Shown here in pieces: positions 1 to 8,508 of a DNA stretch of 28,937 nt; position 1 is the first letter of the stretch; each line of letters starts with the position of its first letter. The stretch spans positions 1 through 28,937 of the forward strand of contig JAWXCF010000003.1 in assembly GCA_034440515.1 (NCBI GenBank), written 5' to 3'. Source of the DNA: JAWXCF01 sp034440515. GTDB lineage: Bacteria > Bacteroidota > Bacteroidia > CAILMK01. A program made the position numbers and the translations under genes. The notes beneath the pieces are model-generated. The model ran no database searches and was not told the DNA's origin. It saw only the letters and a program-made list of their open reading frames with translations.

Positions 1-18
1 AATATCCACATAAAGTTG

Positions 19-26
19 CAAAAGTA
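19..26 (-). promoter_or_regulatory. possible leftward promoter -7 box at window edge
   Basis: On the minus strand this reads TACTTTTG, a full match to the Bacteroidota TAnnTTTG box. An ATG follows on the same strand at 11-9, so a leftward gene could begin here and run off the window. Too little coding sequence remains to test this. No other gene is visible in the 255 bases before the first rightward gene. Confidence 0.3.
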
Positions 27-255
27 TAGGTCAATATTTTAAATTTAGATACTATAATTCATTCACCTGTTGGCTTTGAGTGGTATAAGTTTAAGTAAAA
101 GTTAGCAAAACGCAGTTTTTATTATACTTTTGAAATAAGAAACACCTATACAATGAAAACTAAAACAACAAGTCTAAATGCCAACTATTTACACACATAT
201 TTTATTTTAATTCAGTACTAATCGTCTTTGCAAAAGAAAAACTTGAGTATTATAA

Positions 256-2466
256 ATGGCTTGTTTGAAACCAATTAATTTTTATATTTTTCTTGTCCTA
301 TTTTTAGGCATAAACTTCAATATTTCAGCACAAAAGTGGGAAGATGAGTTCAGTCTATCTACTACTAATGGTAGGCAGGTAAAGGTCGAATATAAATATT
401 CTACCAAAAGCTGTAATGGGGGTAAGCCTAATAAATTTAGGTACATAGTATCTGGCACTAAGACCAGTTATCCTTTATACTTAAACTGGAGCTTCGATTA
501 TTTTGATTGTAATGGTAACTACTATCAATTGAGGAGTAGTGTGAATCTAGAAGAGTTAGAAATAGGTAATGTAGAATCGCTAGATTATATATATGTAGGT
601 GAAAAGAAAACCTTACCCTATAATATAACTACCAGCAGTAGAAACGAATCTGCCACGACACTAAAAGCCGTAGCTAAAACTAAGACGCCCAATAGAATTA
701 AAGGGCCTTCAAAAATTTACATCGGGCAAACTGTCGAACTAAGCCAAGAGGGTGGTTCATTAGGCCTAGATACTAAATGGGTTTGGTACGTAGATAGTGG
801 TCGCGTTAAGATAGGTGATGGGGAAATTTTAAAAGTGTCACCCAGACAAGAAACTACCTATTACTTAAGAGCTGAGGGACCTAACGATGAGAATACTGAA
901 TTTGTTACTTACGATGCTTACGTTAGTTTAGAAAGTTCTATGCCAACTGGCATTACAGGTAAATTGAAGATGTGCAAAGGAGAAACCCTTAGTTTGACTG
1001 TAGATGGTGGCACTTTAGGTGAAGGAGCTGAATGGCTGTGGTATAGCAACGGATGCGGTTCTAACTTTATAGCAAAAGGTAAAACTTTAATACTAAATAA
1101 TGTTATTAAGGGAGGGATTTACTATGTAAGAGCAGTCGGTTCTCACAATACAACACAATGCATAAAGGCTGAAGTTTTGGTTTATAATAATTCTGAACCA
1201 GCATTCTCTGTAAAAGGGACTACGACCATTTGCCAAGGTCAAAGTGTTGAGTTGACCCTATTGGGTGGTAGTTTAGCTGATGATGCAGTTTGGAAATGCT
1301 ACTCAGCCAGTTGTGGGGGCACATTAATATTATCATCTAATTCTAAAATATTTAATTTAACACCTTATTCATCTACTACTTATTATTTCAGGGCAGAGGG
1401 CTATTGTAATACAACTAATTGTGTAAGCATTAGTGTAAAGGTTAAGCAAACATCTATGGAACCTACTTCTATTGTTACTCCAAATGGTATGCGAAAAGGT
1501 GACAAGGTTAAGTTAAGCCTATTGGGCGGAAACTTGGGCACCAATTCTAAATGGGTTTGGTATAAGGGTGAAGTAAAGGAAGATAATATAGTTGGTGAAG
1601 GCGATGTAATACAAGTTAGGGCAAAATCAGGAAAGAAATATACGGTAGTAGCTAAAAGTGATTGCGGCCAAACCAAACCTATAAGTATCACACTTACACC
1701 CTTAAGAAACCATAACTTTCAGAGGACATATACAGACGCGAACAATACTTATACTAAGGCTTTCTTACATTTTGGCATAGGAATAGGAACATCTTTAATC
1801 ACAAATAAAGTGCCCACAACTTGGATTAGCACTATTCCATCAAGAAACTACGACACTGTTTCTCAACTATCTGGTATGGGCATAGCATTAAGTGGGACAT
1901 TTCACCCAATTATGAAAAAATGGATAAGTCTAGGGGGTAGCATTAACGCTGCATTTAACATAGGTAATCCAACTTTTTTAAATTTTAAAATAGGTGAAGA
2001 AGAATATAGCTATTTGCAAATTGAACCGAGCGGGGAACTTGCAATTGGGTTTAGAAGAATAAAGGCTTTAGCTAAGTATAAGATAAACAGTATTTCTCAC
2101 GATTATAAATTTACATCTGCTAATAATAATAATCTAGGTGTAACTGAATACGATAATACTATTACACAACGGAGTATTAATTTAGGGTTGAGATTTGGTA
2201 GCTACAGCAGGATTAAGAATAACAACAAGCACTCTAAAATATTTGATATGTGTGCCATTTTCTCTAAGACTGAAATAAATGACGGTTACCCATTTCAAGT
2301 AAAAGATGTCTCTGATTTTCCTAATTGGGCAGTCGGAATCGGATTACATTATTCATCATATAATAGGATTAACCTAGGCCTTGAGGTAATTCCAAAACAG
2401 ACCAGCAATGGAGATTATAGTTACTGGAACCTGACTTTTACCAAAACTTTAGACTTCTTCTACTAA
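256..2466 (+). CDS. secreted four-Ig-repeat protein with C-terminal outer-membrane barrel-like domain
   Basis: The product is 736 residues. Residues 1-25 form a signal peptide ending in ISA, so it is exported. Four Ig-like repeats follow at about 148-226, 231-311, 315-397 and 404-481. Each has a GGSLG-type turn, a W-x-WY or WKCY core and a closing YY-x-RAEG strand; repeats 2 and 3 carry paired cysteines. This repeat type is common in surface proteins of Bacteroidota. From about 500 to the end the sequence becomes alternating hydrophobic and aromatic strands with glycine turns and ends in FFY, as expected for an outer-membrane barrel. No T9SS sorting domain is visible. It is the first gene of a six-gene run, 16 bases before the next. 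The role is unknown; a surface-exposed binding protein anchored by its own barrel is an inference. Confidence 0.85.
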   Translation: MACLKPINFYIFLVLFLGINFNISAQKWEDEFSLSTTNGRQVKVEYKYSTKSCNGGKPNKFRYIVSGTKTSYPLYLNWSFDYFDCNGNYYQLRSSVNLEELEIGNVESLDYIYVGEKKTLPYNITTSSRNESATTLKAVAKTKTPNRIKGPSKIYIGQTVELSQEGGSLGLDTKWVWYVDSGRVKIGDGEILKVSPRQETTYYLRAEGPNDENTEFVTYDAYVSLESSMPTGITGKLKMCKGETLSLTVDGGTLGEGAEWLWYSNGCGSNFIAKGKTLILNNVIKGGIYYVRAVGSHNTTQCIKAEVLVYNNSEPAFSVKGTTTICQGQSVELTLLGGSLADDAVWKCYSASCGGTLILSSNSKIFNLTPYSSTTYYFRAEGYCNTTNCVSISVKVKQTSMEPTSIVTPNGMRKGDKVKLSLLGGNLGTNSKWVWYKGEVKEDNIVGEGDVIQVRAKSGKKYTVVAKSDCGQTKPISITLTPLRNHNFQRTYTDANNTYTKAFLHFGIGIGTSLITNKVPTTWISTIPSRNYDTVSQLSGMGIALSGTFHPIMKKWISLGGSINAAFNIGNPTFLNFKIGEEEYSYLQIEPSGELAIGFRRIKALAKYKINSISHDYKFTSANNNNLGVTEYDNTITQRSINLGLRFGSYSRIKNNNKHSKIFDMCAIFSKTEINDGYPFQVKDVSDFPNWAVGIGLHYSSYNRINLGLEVIPKQTSNGDYSYWNLTFTKTLDFFY

Positions 2467-2482
2467 GCCATATAAATTAGAA

Positions 2483-3265
2483 ATGAATAAAACACTTAAA
2501 ATTTTAATACTCTTCTTGGTAATAGTTGTTGGTGTGGTATTTCTATTGTCTCAACTTATGAAGGGATCCTCTAAAAAAGAAGTGGAAGAAGTAATAAATG
2601 GCCAACTATTTAGAAATACAGAGAAATTCAATCTTAAAACTGTACTTTCTGATACTACAATAAATTTAGAAAAGAACTTTCCTTACACAAAGTATTTTGA
2701 ATCAGCAAACTATAGCACTGGTAAAAACATAGCGATAGACTTAGCCACCTTAATTAATTTTAACAAAGGTGATGCGGAGAAAACGGGTATGTTTTATTCG
2801 GAATTACTCACCAACAAACTTGCAGAATATTTAAAGCCTAGAATGAAGAATTTTAGCATTGACTCTTTTATTTACTTAGAGAAATGGGCAGAACAGTTTA
2901 AAAGTTATTCTGAAGTTGACCAGCAAAATAGCATAATGCACGAAATAGTCTATGACTATTGGATGAATTCCATTACGACCAACTTACGTAAACTAGACTC
3001 TATTGACCAGGGAGCTAAGTTTACCTTTAAATACAAATACTTAAGGGCCAGGTGTGCACAAGAAAAGTATTTAACTAGTATTGGCTTTAGCAGTACAGAG
3101 AAAGTGATGAACAATTTGACCCAACAGAAGTGGGGCTACATCATCAAAAGATTCTTTACAGAAACGAGTATATTTTTAAAAATTGGAATGGTATTATTCT
3201 TATTTTTAACCCTATATGGATATATATGCATTATTAAGCAACATACCAAAGGCAGAAAACGATGA
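2483..3265 (+). CDS. membrane protein of unknown function with two flanking helices
   Basis: The product is 260 residues and I recognise no family. Residues about 6-26 form an N-terminal hydrophobic helix and about 232-252 a second one, followed by a short basic tail. The roughly 200 residues between are hydrophilic, rich in Lys, Asn and aromatic residues, and probably lie in the periplasm as a helical domain. The stop overlaps the start of the next gene (ATGA), so the two are translationally coupled. Its place between a barrel protein and exported DUF2233 proteins suggests an inner-membrane partner of the same envelope assembly, but that is inferred only from position. Confidence 0.75.
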   Translation: MNKTLKILILFLVIVVGVVFLLSQLMKGSSKKEVEEVINGQLFRNTEKFNLKTVLSDTTINLEKNFPYTKYFESANYSTGKNIAIDLATLINFNKGDAEKTGMFYSELLTNKLAEYLKPRMKNFSIDSFIYLEKWAEQFKSYSEVDQQNSIMHEIVYDYWMNSITTNLRKLDSIDQGAKFTFKYKYLRARCAQEKYLTSIGFSSTEKVMNNLTQQKWGYIIKRFFTETSIFLKIGMVLFLFLTLYGYICIIKQHTKGRKR

Positions 3266-4125
3266 AATACATTTTACTAACTATTGTCTTATTGACAATA
3301 ACGCTAACCAACACAGGTTCAAAAAACCTAGGCTATGATAAAAACTTAGTAGATATAGCCTCTACTAAATACAATGGTAATAAATACGAAACTATAATGA
3401 TGAGCCGTAAGGGCGAACGCGTTAAGGCTAAGTATTTTGCGGCTAAAGACGTTAATAACAATTCGGTGTATCAACGCTATAAGCAATGGGCTGTTGGTAA
3501 GAAAATAATATTGGTATCTAGCGGTACTTATATGGACAATTCATTTAGCCCAGTTGGTATTACTATAGATAATGGGGTTATCGTAAATAAATCATTAGAA
3601 AACTTCGATGGTTTGGTTATAGTATATGCTACTGGTGGTATCGCTGTGTCTAACATTAAAGACGGTAATCTGAGCATAAATTGCGATGGAGGCAATAAAA
3701 CCTATGACGTAAAGAAGCCATACGATAGAATAAACTTTATGAATTGTGCCGTAGAAGTGGGCGCAACAGTATTTCAAACCCACCTATTGGTATTCAAAAA
3801 TGACATTAAAGTAGGTCAATCCAACAGTAGTCAAACCCAAAGAGAACGCAGATTTTTAGCAGCTTGCAAAGACGAAAATGGGGTAGTGCATCACTTTGTT
3901 ATTAATTCTCCAGGTAACTGTAGTCTTTATGAATGTACCAAACGCGTGAAAGAACTTTTGATAAATGGAAAAGATATGGAGGAAGTGGTATTTATGATTA
4001 ATCTAGATACAGGTGCGCAAGATGTATTCAAAGTATATGATGCAGATGGTTCTGAAAACACTTTAATTAAGGGTACTCAAGACTTAAGCATTGCTGCCAA
4101 TCTATTGGTATATTATTACGAATAA
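3262..4125 (+). CDS. exported divergent DUF2233/NAGPA-fold protein
   Basis: The product is 287 residues with an N-terminal hydrophobic segment (1-18) that looks like a signal peptide. Its body can be laid against the DUF2233 (phosphodiester glycosidase) pattern of the fifth gene in this cluster. SSGTY at 86-90 replaces NGGMY. PVGITIDNG at 97-105 replaces PQGLYIEKK. A QTHLLV stretch at 172-177 sits where QSGPMLV is expected. A closing block with ERR, a VVHHFVIN strand and NLDTGAQD (247-254) stands where LDG is expected. The glycines of the turns survive while several likely catalytic positions differ, so this is either a different activity or a non-catalytic binding protein. The family assignment comes from motif order, not an overall match, and needs profile confirmation. 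The start is fixed by the ATGA overlap with the preceding gene. Confidence 0.7.
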   Translation: MKYILLTIVLLTITLTNTGSKNLGYDKNLVDIASTKYNGNKYETIMMSRKGERVKAKYFAAKDVNNNSVYQRYKQWAVGKKIILVSSGTYMDNSFSPVGITIDNGVIVNKSLENFDGLVIVYATGGIAVSNIKDGNLSINCDGGNKTYDVKKPYDRINFMNCAVEVGATVFQTHLLVFKNDIKVGQSNSSQTQRERRFLAACKDENGVVHHFVINSPGNCSLYECTKRVKELLINGKDMEEVVFMINLDTGAQDVFKVYDADGSENTLIKGTQDLSIAANLLVYYYE

Positions 4126-4147
4126 TCTATTTCTTTAGCACTACGAG

Positions 4148-6022
4148 ATGCCAATTTGCTTCCGATATCTAATTGCACTAGTGTTCCTACTAGCTGGTAA
4201 TTCTTTGCTTAAAGCGCAACGAATAATTGCGTATTATCCATTTGACAATAGTACCACAGATGCTAGTGGAAATGGAAATAATGGGATGATAAGTGGCACT
4301 GTGAAGATGGGAATGGATAGGTTTGGCAACCCTTGTGGAGCATTAAGTTTTAATGGAGTAGATGGATACATTAGTGTGCCGAGTTCTAAAACAATAAAGT
4401 CCCCTAAAGACGAATTCTCTGTAACGGTTTGGTACAAAATTGAGCAAAGCCCAATAACGCCGAGCATAAAGTGGTTAACGCTAGTGTGTAAAGGCGATGT
4501 AGCCACAGAGACACTAAAGAATCCTCAATACAGGGTACAGGTAATGCAGAGTCCCAGTCAGAGCACAATTTCCATTAATACTGATTTCACTGAGTATGAT
4601 GCCGACTACAATAAACATCCATTTCAATATGGTGAATGGCATTTTTATGCAATGGTGTATGACGGTAACGCTGTAAAAGTATATTTAGATAATGTATTGC
4701 AATGGAGTTTCGCCTATTCTAAACCATTAGAAGAGAATGATGCACCGTTATATATAGGTAAAGATGTCCCCGGTTCAACTGAATTTTTTTGTGGTTCATT
4801 AGATGAATTGAAGATTTTCAACGACGATTTAAGTGAAAATCAATTAACTGCCCTTTATAACGATACCAGGGGTTCAAACTTTGATGGAGAATTTTCTTTG
4901 CAATTAAAAGACGATATTCAGGTAAATACAGATAAGAATGAATGTTATGCAACTGTAAATTATTCTGATCCGATTTTGAAAACTGGGTGTACTCAAGTAA
5001 ATCTAACCAGATTTAAAGGTTTACCATCTGGTTCAAAATTTCTACCCGGTATCCACAACGTCAGTTATAAAGCTGAGAGTTCTCTAACTGGTCAATCACA
5101 AATAGTTAACTTTAGAATATTTGTAAAAAATACATCTAAGCCAGCACTAATTTGCCAAACTGATACGAACTTAGTAGCAAAAAATAAAGAGGGAATTGCC
5201 TATAAATATAAGACACCCATTGTTAAAAGTTGTGGTAAAGTAAACGTTACGTTAATAGCGGGAATTAATTCTGGAGATGTATTTCCCATTGGTGTTACTA
5301 AGTTAAAGTTTAAGGCTACAGATGAATTTGGAAATATAGCTGAATGTGATTATAATGTAACGGTGACTAAGACAGAAGAAATTGCCCAAATCACTCCCAA
5401 ACCAAAAGAAATCCCTAAGCCAGACCCAATTAAAGTTGAGCCACCTAAAAAAACAGAACCAGCACCACCAATTAATAAACCGAATCCAGTTAAGATCCCA
5501 GATCCAGAACCTGAATTAGAGGAAATAGATACCCGACCTCCACCTAAACCAAAAGGGGAACCTAAGAAAATACCGCCACAGGAAAAACCAAAGCCACAAG
5601 AAGTGCCTAAGAAAGAAGATAGCTATAAAGACCCAATATCGGGCACACTAGTAATCACTAAGTTTAAAGAGCTATTTGACAACTGCGAACTGACTTTAGC
5701 CATATATGATGATGCCAAGGAAGATGGAGATATTGTATCCATTTACTTTAACGATGAACTAATAGTAGATCACGAGACCCTACAAAATAGATCTCATAGA
5801 GTAATTTTTAGGAATCTGAAATTGAAACAGGATCAAGATAATTTCTTTATTTCCAAGGCTTGGAACTTAGGTAGTTCGCCACCAAACACAATGAACATAG
5901 AAATATACAGTGGCACCGTAAGCGAAGAGGACATTCTGAAACGAAAAAAGAAAACTGTGAAAATAATTAGCCTCGATTCTAAAATTGGGGTATCTGGGGC
6001 AATAAAACTTAATTGTAAGTAA
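4148..6022 (+). CDS. exported LamG - HYR - HYR - proline-rich - C-terminal domain protein
   Basis: The product is 624 residues. A signal peptide covers about 1-23. Residues 28-240 form a concanavalin-A-like LamG fold: YYPFD-N-S opening, GNGNNG, LSFNGVDGYISVP and the closing FFCGSLDELKIFNDDLS. Two HYR-type beta-sandwich repeats follow at about 250-327 and 331-408. Residues 412-490 are a Pro/Lys-rich tether with repeated K-P-x-P units, suited to spanning the peptidoglycan. The C-terminal domain (497-624) contains a YDDAKEDGDIVSIYFND strand-turn-strand. I associate this with a small beta domain found in other Bacteroidota secreted proteins, but I cannot name a Pfam family for it. LamG domains often bind carbohydrate. 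It lies 22 bases after the previous gene and 4 before the next, so it is co-transcribed. A role in adhesion or glycan binding is likely but unproven. Confidence 0.85.
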   Translation: MPICFRYLIALVFLLAGNSLLKAQRIIAYYPFDNSTTDASGNGNNGMISGTVKMGMDRFGNPCGALSFNGVDGYISVPSSKTIKSPKDEFSVTVWYKIEQSPITPSIKWLTLVCKGDVATETLKNPQYRVQVMQSPSQSTISINTDFTEYDADYNKHPFQYGEWHFYAMVYDGNAVKVYLDNVLQWSFAYSKPLEENDAPLYIGKDVPGSTEFFCGSLDELKIFNDDLSENQLTALYNDTRGSNFDGEFSLQLKDDIQVNTDKNECYATVNYSDPILKTGCTQVNLTRFKGLPSGSKFLPGIHNVSYKAESSLTGQSQIVNFRIFVKNTSKPALICQTDTNLVAKNKEGIAYKYKTPIVKSCGKVNVTLIAGINSGDVFPIGVTKLKFKATDEFGNIAECDYNVTVTKTEEIAQITPKPKEIPKPDPIKVEPPKKTEPAPPINKPNPVKIPDPEPELEEIDTRPPPKPKGEPKKIPPQEKPKPQEVPKKEDSYKDPISGTLVITKFKELFDNCELTLAIYDDAKEDGDIVSIYFNDELIVDHETLQNRSHRVIFRNLKLKQDQDNFFISKAWNLGSSPPNTMNIEIYSGTVSEEDILKRKKKTVKIISLDSKIGVSGAIKLNCK

Positions 6023-6026
6023 ACCT

Positions 6027-7223
6027 ATGAAATTATTTAAACTATCCATTGGGGTCACCATTTTGGTTCTTTGTATATCGCTTTATTCAGTACACACCAT
6101 TCAGGCTCAAACTGTTAATACCAGTTCTGATAATTTACAAGAAGAATTAGATAGTTTCTTTATTGATATAGATAAACTAGAATCTACAGAAAGTAAATAT
6201 GATCTCTTATTTGAGGTCAGACAAAAGAAAGTTAAAATAATTACAAATAGCTTATTGTTTATTGACAGTTTGGAGAATCTGGTTAAAATTCCTGCAAATG
6301 ATAAACCCGCAAGCACTAGAAATAAATTATCAGAGCGAGACACAAATAATTTACAATTGCTATGTAAATATGACTCTGCTACAAATAATTTAAACAAGTA
6401 TGGTGCAGCTATAGAAGAGGAACAGAGAATTCTAAATGAATTATCTGATATCAAACAAGGATACCAAAATAGTAAAGTTAAGAAAGGTAAAAAGGTATCT
6501 AAAAGTTTAGCAACATTTCAAGGTAGCAAAACAGTAAATTTTAAAGGAATAAAGTTAAATTTATTTACCTGTTCTACAGATAGCAATACTGTAAAATTGC
6601 ACTGGAAAAATACAAGTGGAAAAAATTTCGAAAATCTAGGTAATTTACTTGGATATTTAAATGCAAATAAAACAGAAGTGTTGATGTTAACTAATGGTGG
6701 TATGTATAATCCTAATGCAGAACCGCAAGGTCTATATATTGAGAAAAAAAAAATATTGAGACCGCTTGATACCACAAAGCCAAAAAATTCTGGCAATTTC
6801 TATATGCAGCCCAACGGCGTATTTTATGTAGAAAGTGGCGGTAAATGTAAGATTGACAGTACAGATCGTTTTGCATATCTACTATATAAGAAGGGCATTA
6901 AGCCGGAATATGCTACGCAAAGTGGGCCTATGTTGGTTAGGGGTGGAAAGATAAATTCAAACTTTACTAAAAACTCAACCAACAGAAAATTAAGAAGTGG
7001 TGTCGGAATAGCTGCTTCAGGAAAGGTTGTATTTGTTATATCAGAAGGGGATATAAATTTTTATGACTTTGCACTTTTTTTTAAAGAAGTATTTGGCTGC
7101 AACAATGCACTTTTTTTAGACGGTGTTGTATCTAAAATGTATTTGAAGGATTTTAAATCTAATGAAAAAGGTGGTGACTTTGGTCCCATTATTTCAGTAA
7201 CAAAAATAGCTAAAACCAAATGA
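6027..7223 (+). CDS. exported phosphodiester glycosidase (DUF2233/NAGPA) family protein with N-terminal coiled coil
   Basis: The product is 398 residues with a signal peptide (about 1-28). Residues 35-145 are charged and helical, likely a coiled coil. The DUF2233 domain covers about 165-392 with the family landmarks in order: NGGMY (223-227), PQGLYIE (233-239), GNFYMQPNGVFYV, QSGPMLVRGGKI (298-309), RSGVGIA (323-329), VISEGDINFYDF (337-348) and ALFLDGVVSKMY (361-372). The family includes the mammalian uncovering enzyme, which removes GlcNAc from a phosphodiester, and bacterial homologues thought to act on envelope glycans. This copy keeps the acidic LDG and SEG motifs, so it is the one most likely to be active. 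It overlaps the start of the next gene by four bases. The substrate cannot be read from sequence. Confidence 0.88.
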   Translation: MKLFKLSIGVTILVLCISLYSVHTIQAQTVNTSSDNLQEELDSFFIDIDKLESTESKYDLLFEVRQKKVKIITNSLLFIDSLENLVKIPANDKPASTRNKLSERDTNNLQLLCKYDSATNNLNKYGAAIEEEQRILNELSDIKQGYQNSKVKKGKKVSKSLATFQGSKTVNFKGIKLNLFTCSTDSNTVKLHWKNTSGKNFENLGNLLGYLNANKTEVLMLTNGGMYNPNAEPQGLYIEKKKILRPLDTTKPKNSGNFYMQPNGVFYVESGGKCKIDSTDRFAYLLYKKGIKPEYATQSGPMLVRGGKINSNFTKNSTNRKLRSGVGIAASGKVVFVISEGDINFYDFALFFKEVFGCNNALFLDGVVSKMYLKDFKSNEKGGDFGPIISVTKIAKTK

Positions 7224-7921
7224 GAATCTTGATTTTTTTATTCCTCATTTGTTTGTTCACCAGTCACTTAGGCTTTGGTCAGTACAAAATTGAGAAAAAT
7301 GTATATTTCGCAGGTAAATACTACGATGTCTTTATACTTCGTATAGATACCAATACAATAAAACGTTTAAGTTTAGCAGACGTTAATGGTGGTAAATTCA
7401 ACAACAATTTCTTTATAAGTGCCTGTATCAGTGATGATAAATGCAACCCATTAGGATTATTTGTAACATCTGGTGACAAAATGCAAGAGGTGAACTTAAA
7501 TGACGGTTCAGGGAATTTTTACTTAAAGCCAAATGGCGCTTTATTAATAACTAAAGATCGTGCTGTAATATGTGAATCTAGCGATATAAAGAAGTATAGT
7601 TTAATAAAATGGGGAGTCCAAAATGGTCCAATGTTGCTTAATAACGGAGCAATCAATCCACAATTCACTACAACATCGCCAAATCAATATCCCAGAAGTG
7701 GGGTAGGGTTGATGAACGAAGGAAACAATACTTATCTAGTATTTGCAAAAAGTAATGCTAAAGTTACTTATTATGAGCTAAGCACATTATTCTTGAAGAA
7801 ATACCACTGTCTCAATGCTTTACACCTTGAGAGTTCCAATATAGAGATGAATTTGCCTCATTACACTAAATCTACTCAAGGGAATGTGTGCCACTTATGG
7901 ATTTATGAAACTGGAGAGTAA
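7220..7921 (+). CDS. exported DUF2233-family protein, probable pseudoenzyme
   Basis: The product is 233 residues with a signal peptide (about 1-20) and only the DUF2233 domain. It parallels its upstream neighbour: NPLGLFV (76-82), GNFYLKPNGALL, QNGPMLLNNGAI (134-145), YPRSGVGL (157-164), the YYELSTLFLKKYHCLNAL helix, then LHLESSNIEM (201-210). The LDG motif of the neighbour is replaced by LES, the NGGMY loop by SACISD, and the acidic SEG strand by AKSN. The fold-defining glycines are kept, so the protein probably folds but may not hydrolyse anything. It is the last gene of the cluster and starts inside the stop region of the preceding gene (ATGA). It looks like a tandem duplication followed by divergence. 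Confidence 0.85.
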   Translation: MRILIFLFLICLFTSHLGFGQYKIEKNVYFAGKYYDVFILRIDTNTIKRLSLADVNGGKFNNNFFISACISDDKCNPLGLFVTSGDKMQEVNLNDGSGNFYLKPNGALLITKDRAVICESSDIKKYSLIKWGVQNGPMLLNNGAINPQFTTTSPNQYPRSGVGLMNEGNNTYLVFAKSNAKVTYYELSTLFLKKYHCLNALHLESSNIEMNLPHYTKSTQGNVCHLWIYETGE

Positions 7922-7959
7922 TGTGCTCCTTCAAATTAATCATAATCTTAATTTACAAT

Positions 7960-7967
7960 TATCCTTG
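7960..7967 (+). promoter_or_regulatory. possible -7 box for the PhnA-domain gene
   Basis: TATCCTTG matches TAnnTTTG at all but one position and lies 15 bases before the ATG. A second weaker candidate, TACCTTCG, lies at 7971-7978. Either would give a leader of only a few bases. I see no clear TTG at the -33 position. Confidence 0.3.
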
Positions 7968-7982
7968 CATTACCTTCGCTAG

Positions 7983-8198
7983 ATGGAAGTAGAGGTTAAA
8001 GATTCAAATGGAAACTTACTAATTGAGGGGGACAATGTCCACATTATTAAGGCTATTAAAGTGAAAGGTGCACCTGACTTAAAGCAAGGTTCTGTTATGA
8101 AAAACATCAAATTCACCAACAATGTTTGGGAAATTCAGGGTAAAATAGGAACTACAATGATGGTGGTTAAGACTGAATTCGTAAAGAAGAGTAATTAA
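7983..8198 (+). CDS. short PhnA/YjdM-domain protein
   Basis: The product is 71 residues. It matches the C-terminal PhnA (YjdM) domain across its length: VKDSNGN, EGDNVHIIKAIKVKG, an LKQGSVMKNIKFT strand and the closing KTEFVKK. Longer members such as E. coli YjdM carry an N-terminal zinc ribbon of about 40 residues, which is absent here, and no CxxC is present upstream. The family was first named for phosphonate use, but its real function is not established. It stands alone, converging with the minus-strand gene that ends 15 bases downstream. Confidence 0.82.
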   Translation: MEVEVKDSNGNLLIEGDNVHIIKAIKVKGAPDLKQGSVMKNIKFTNNVWEIQGKIGTTMMVVKTEFVKKSN

Positions 8199-8213
8199 TT
8201 ATCCCGCTAAGCT

Positions 8214-8501
8214 CTATACTTCTCTAAAGTACCAGGCTATACTGAACCCAGCTGCAACACTTAAAAAAACACCAACCCAAACTTCTGTACTGTAGAAGTA
8301 ATAACTTAATAAGCCAATGCTACTGGTTAATAAACTTAACTTAGCATATCGCACCTGCTTTTCATTCAGCCATTTACTTAATATTTGAATAATTAGGTAT
8401 AGGGCCAAAATTGATAATATACCTCCTGCTAATATTGATTTATTTTGGTCTGCTGGCCACAATTCTATAGTTCCGTTTGCGATGGTAGTATTTAGTGTCA
8501 T
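8214..8501 (-). CDS. small integral membrane protein of unknown function
   Basis: The product is 95 residues with three hydrophobic stretches at about 23-42, 53-69 and 74-91, joined by short polar loops. I recognise no family. It begins seven bases after the dprA stop, so it is probably transcribed with dprA. Nothing in it suggests a DNA-uptake role. Confidence 0.6.
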   Translation of the reverse strand: MTLNTTIANGTIELWPADQNKSILAGGILSILALYLIIQILSKWLNEKQVRYAKLSLLTSSIGLLSYYFYSTEVWVGVFLSVAAGFSIAWYFREV

Positions 8502-8508
8502 TTTATTG

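Noticed and set aside
153..221. 22-codon open frame beginning MKTKTTSLN before the first gene
   Set aside because: Very short, no clear promoter or homologous feature; likely chance in AT-rich DNA.
223..230. CGTCTTTG as promoter of the first cluster gene
   Set aside because: Only the TTTG part matches and the TA is missing; I could not identify a convincing promoter for the six-gene cluster.
256..2466. CRISPR or phage tail-fibre origin for the repeats in the first gene
   Set aside because: The repeats are diverged protein-level Ig domains, not short identical DNA repeats, and no phage genes are nearby.
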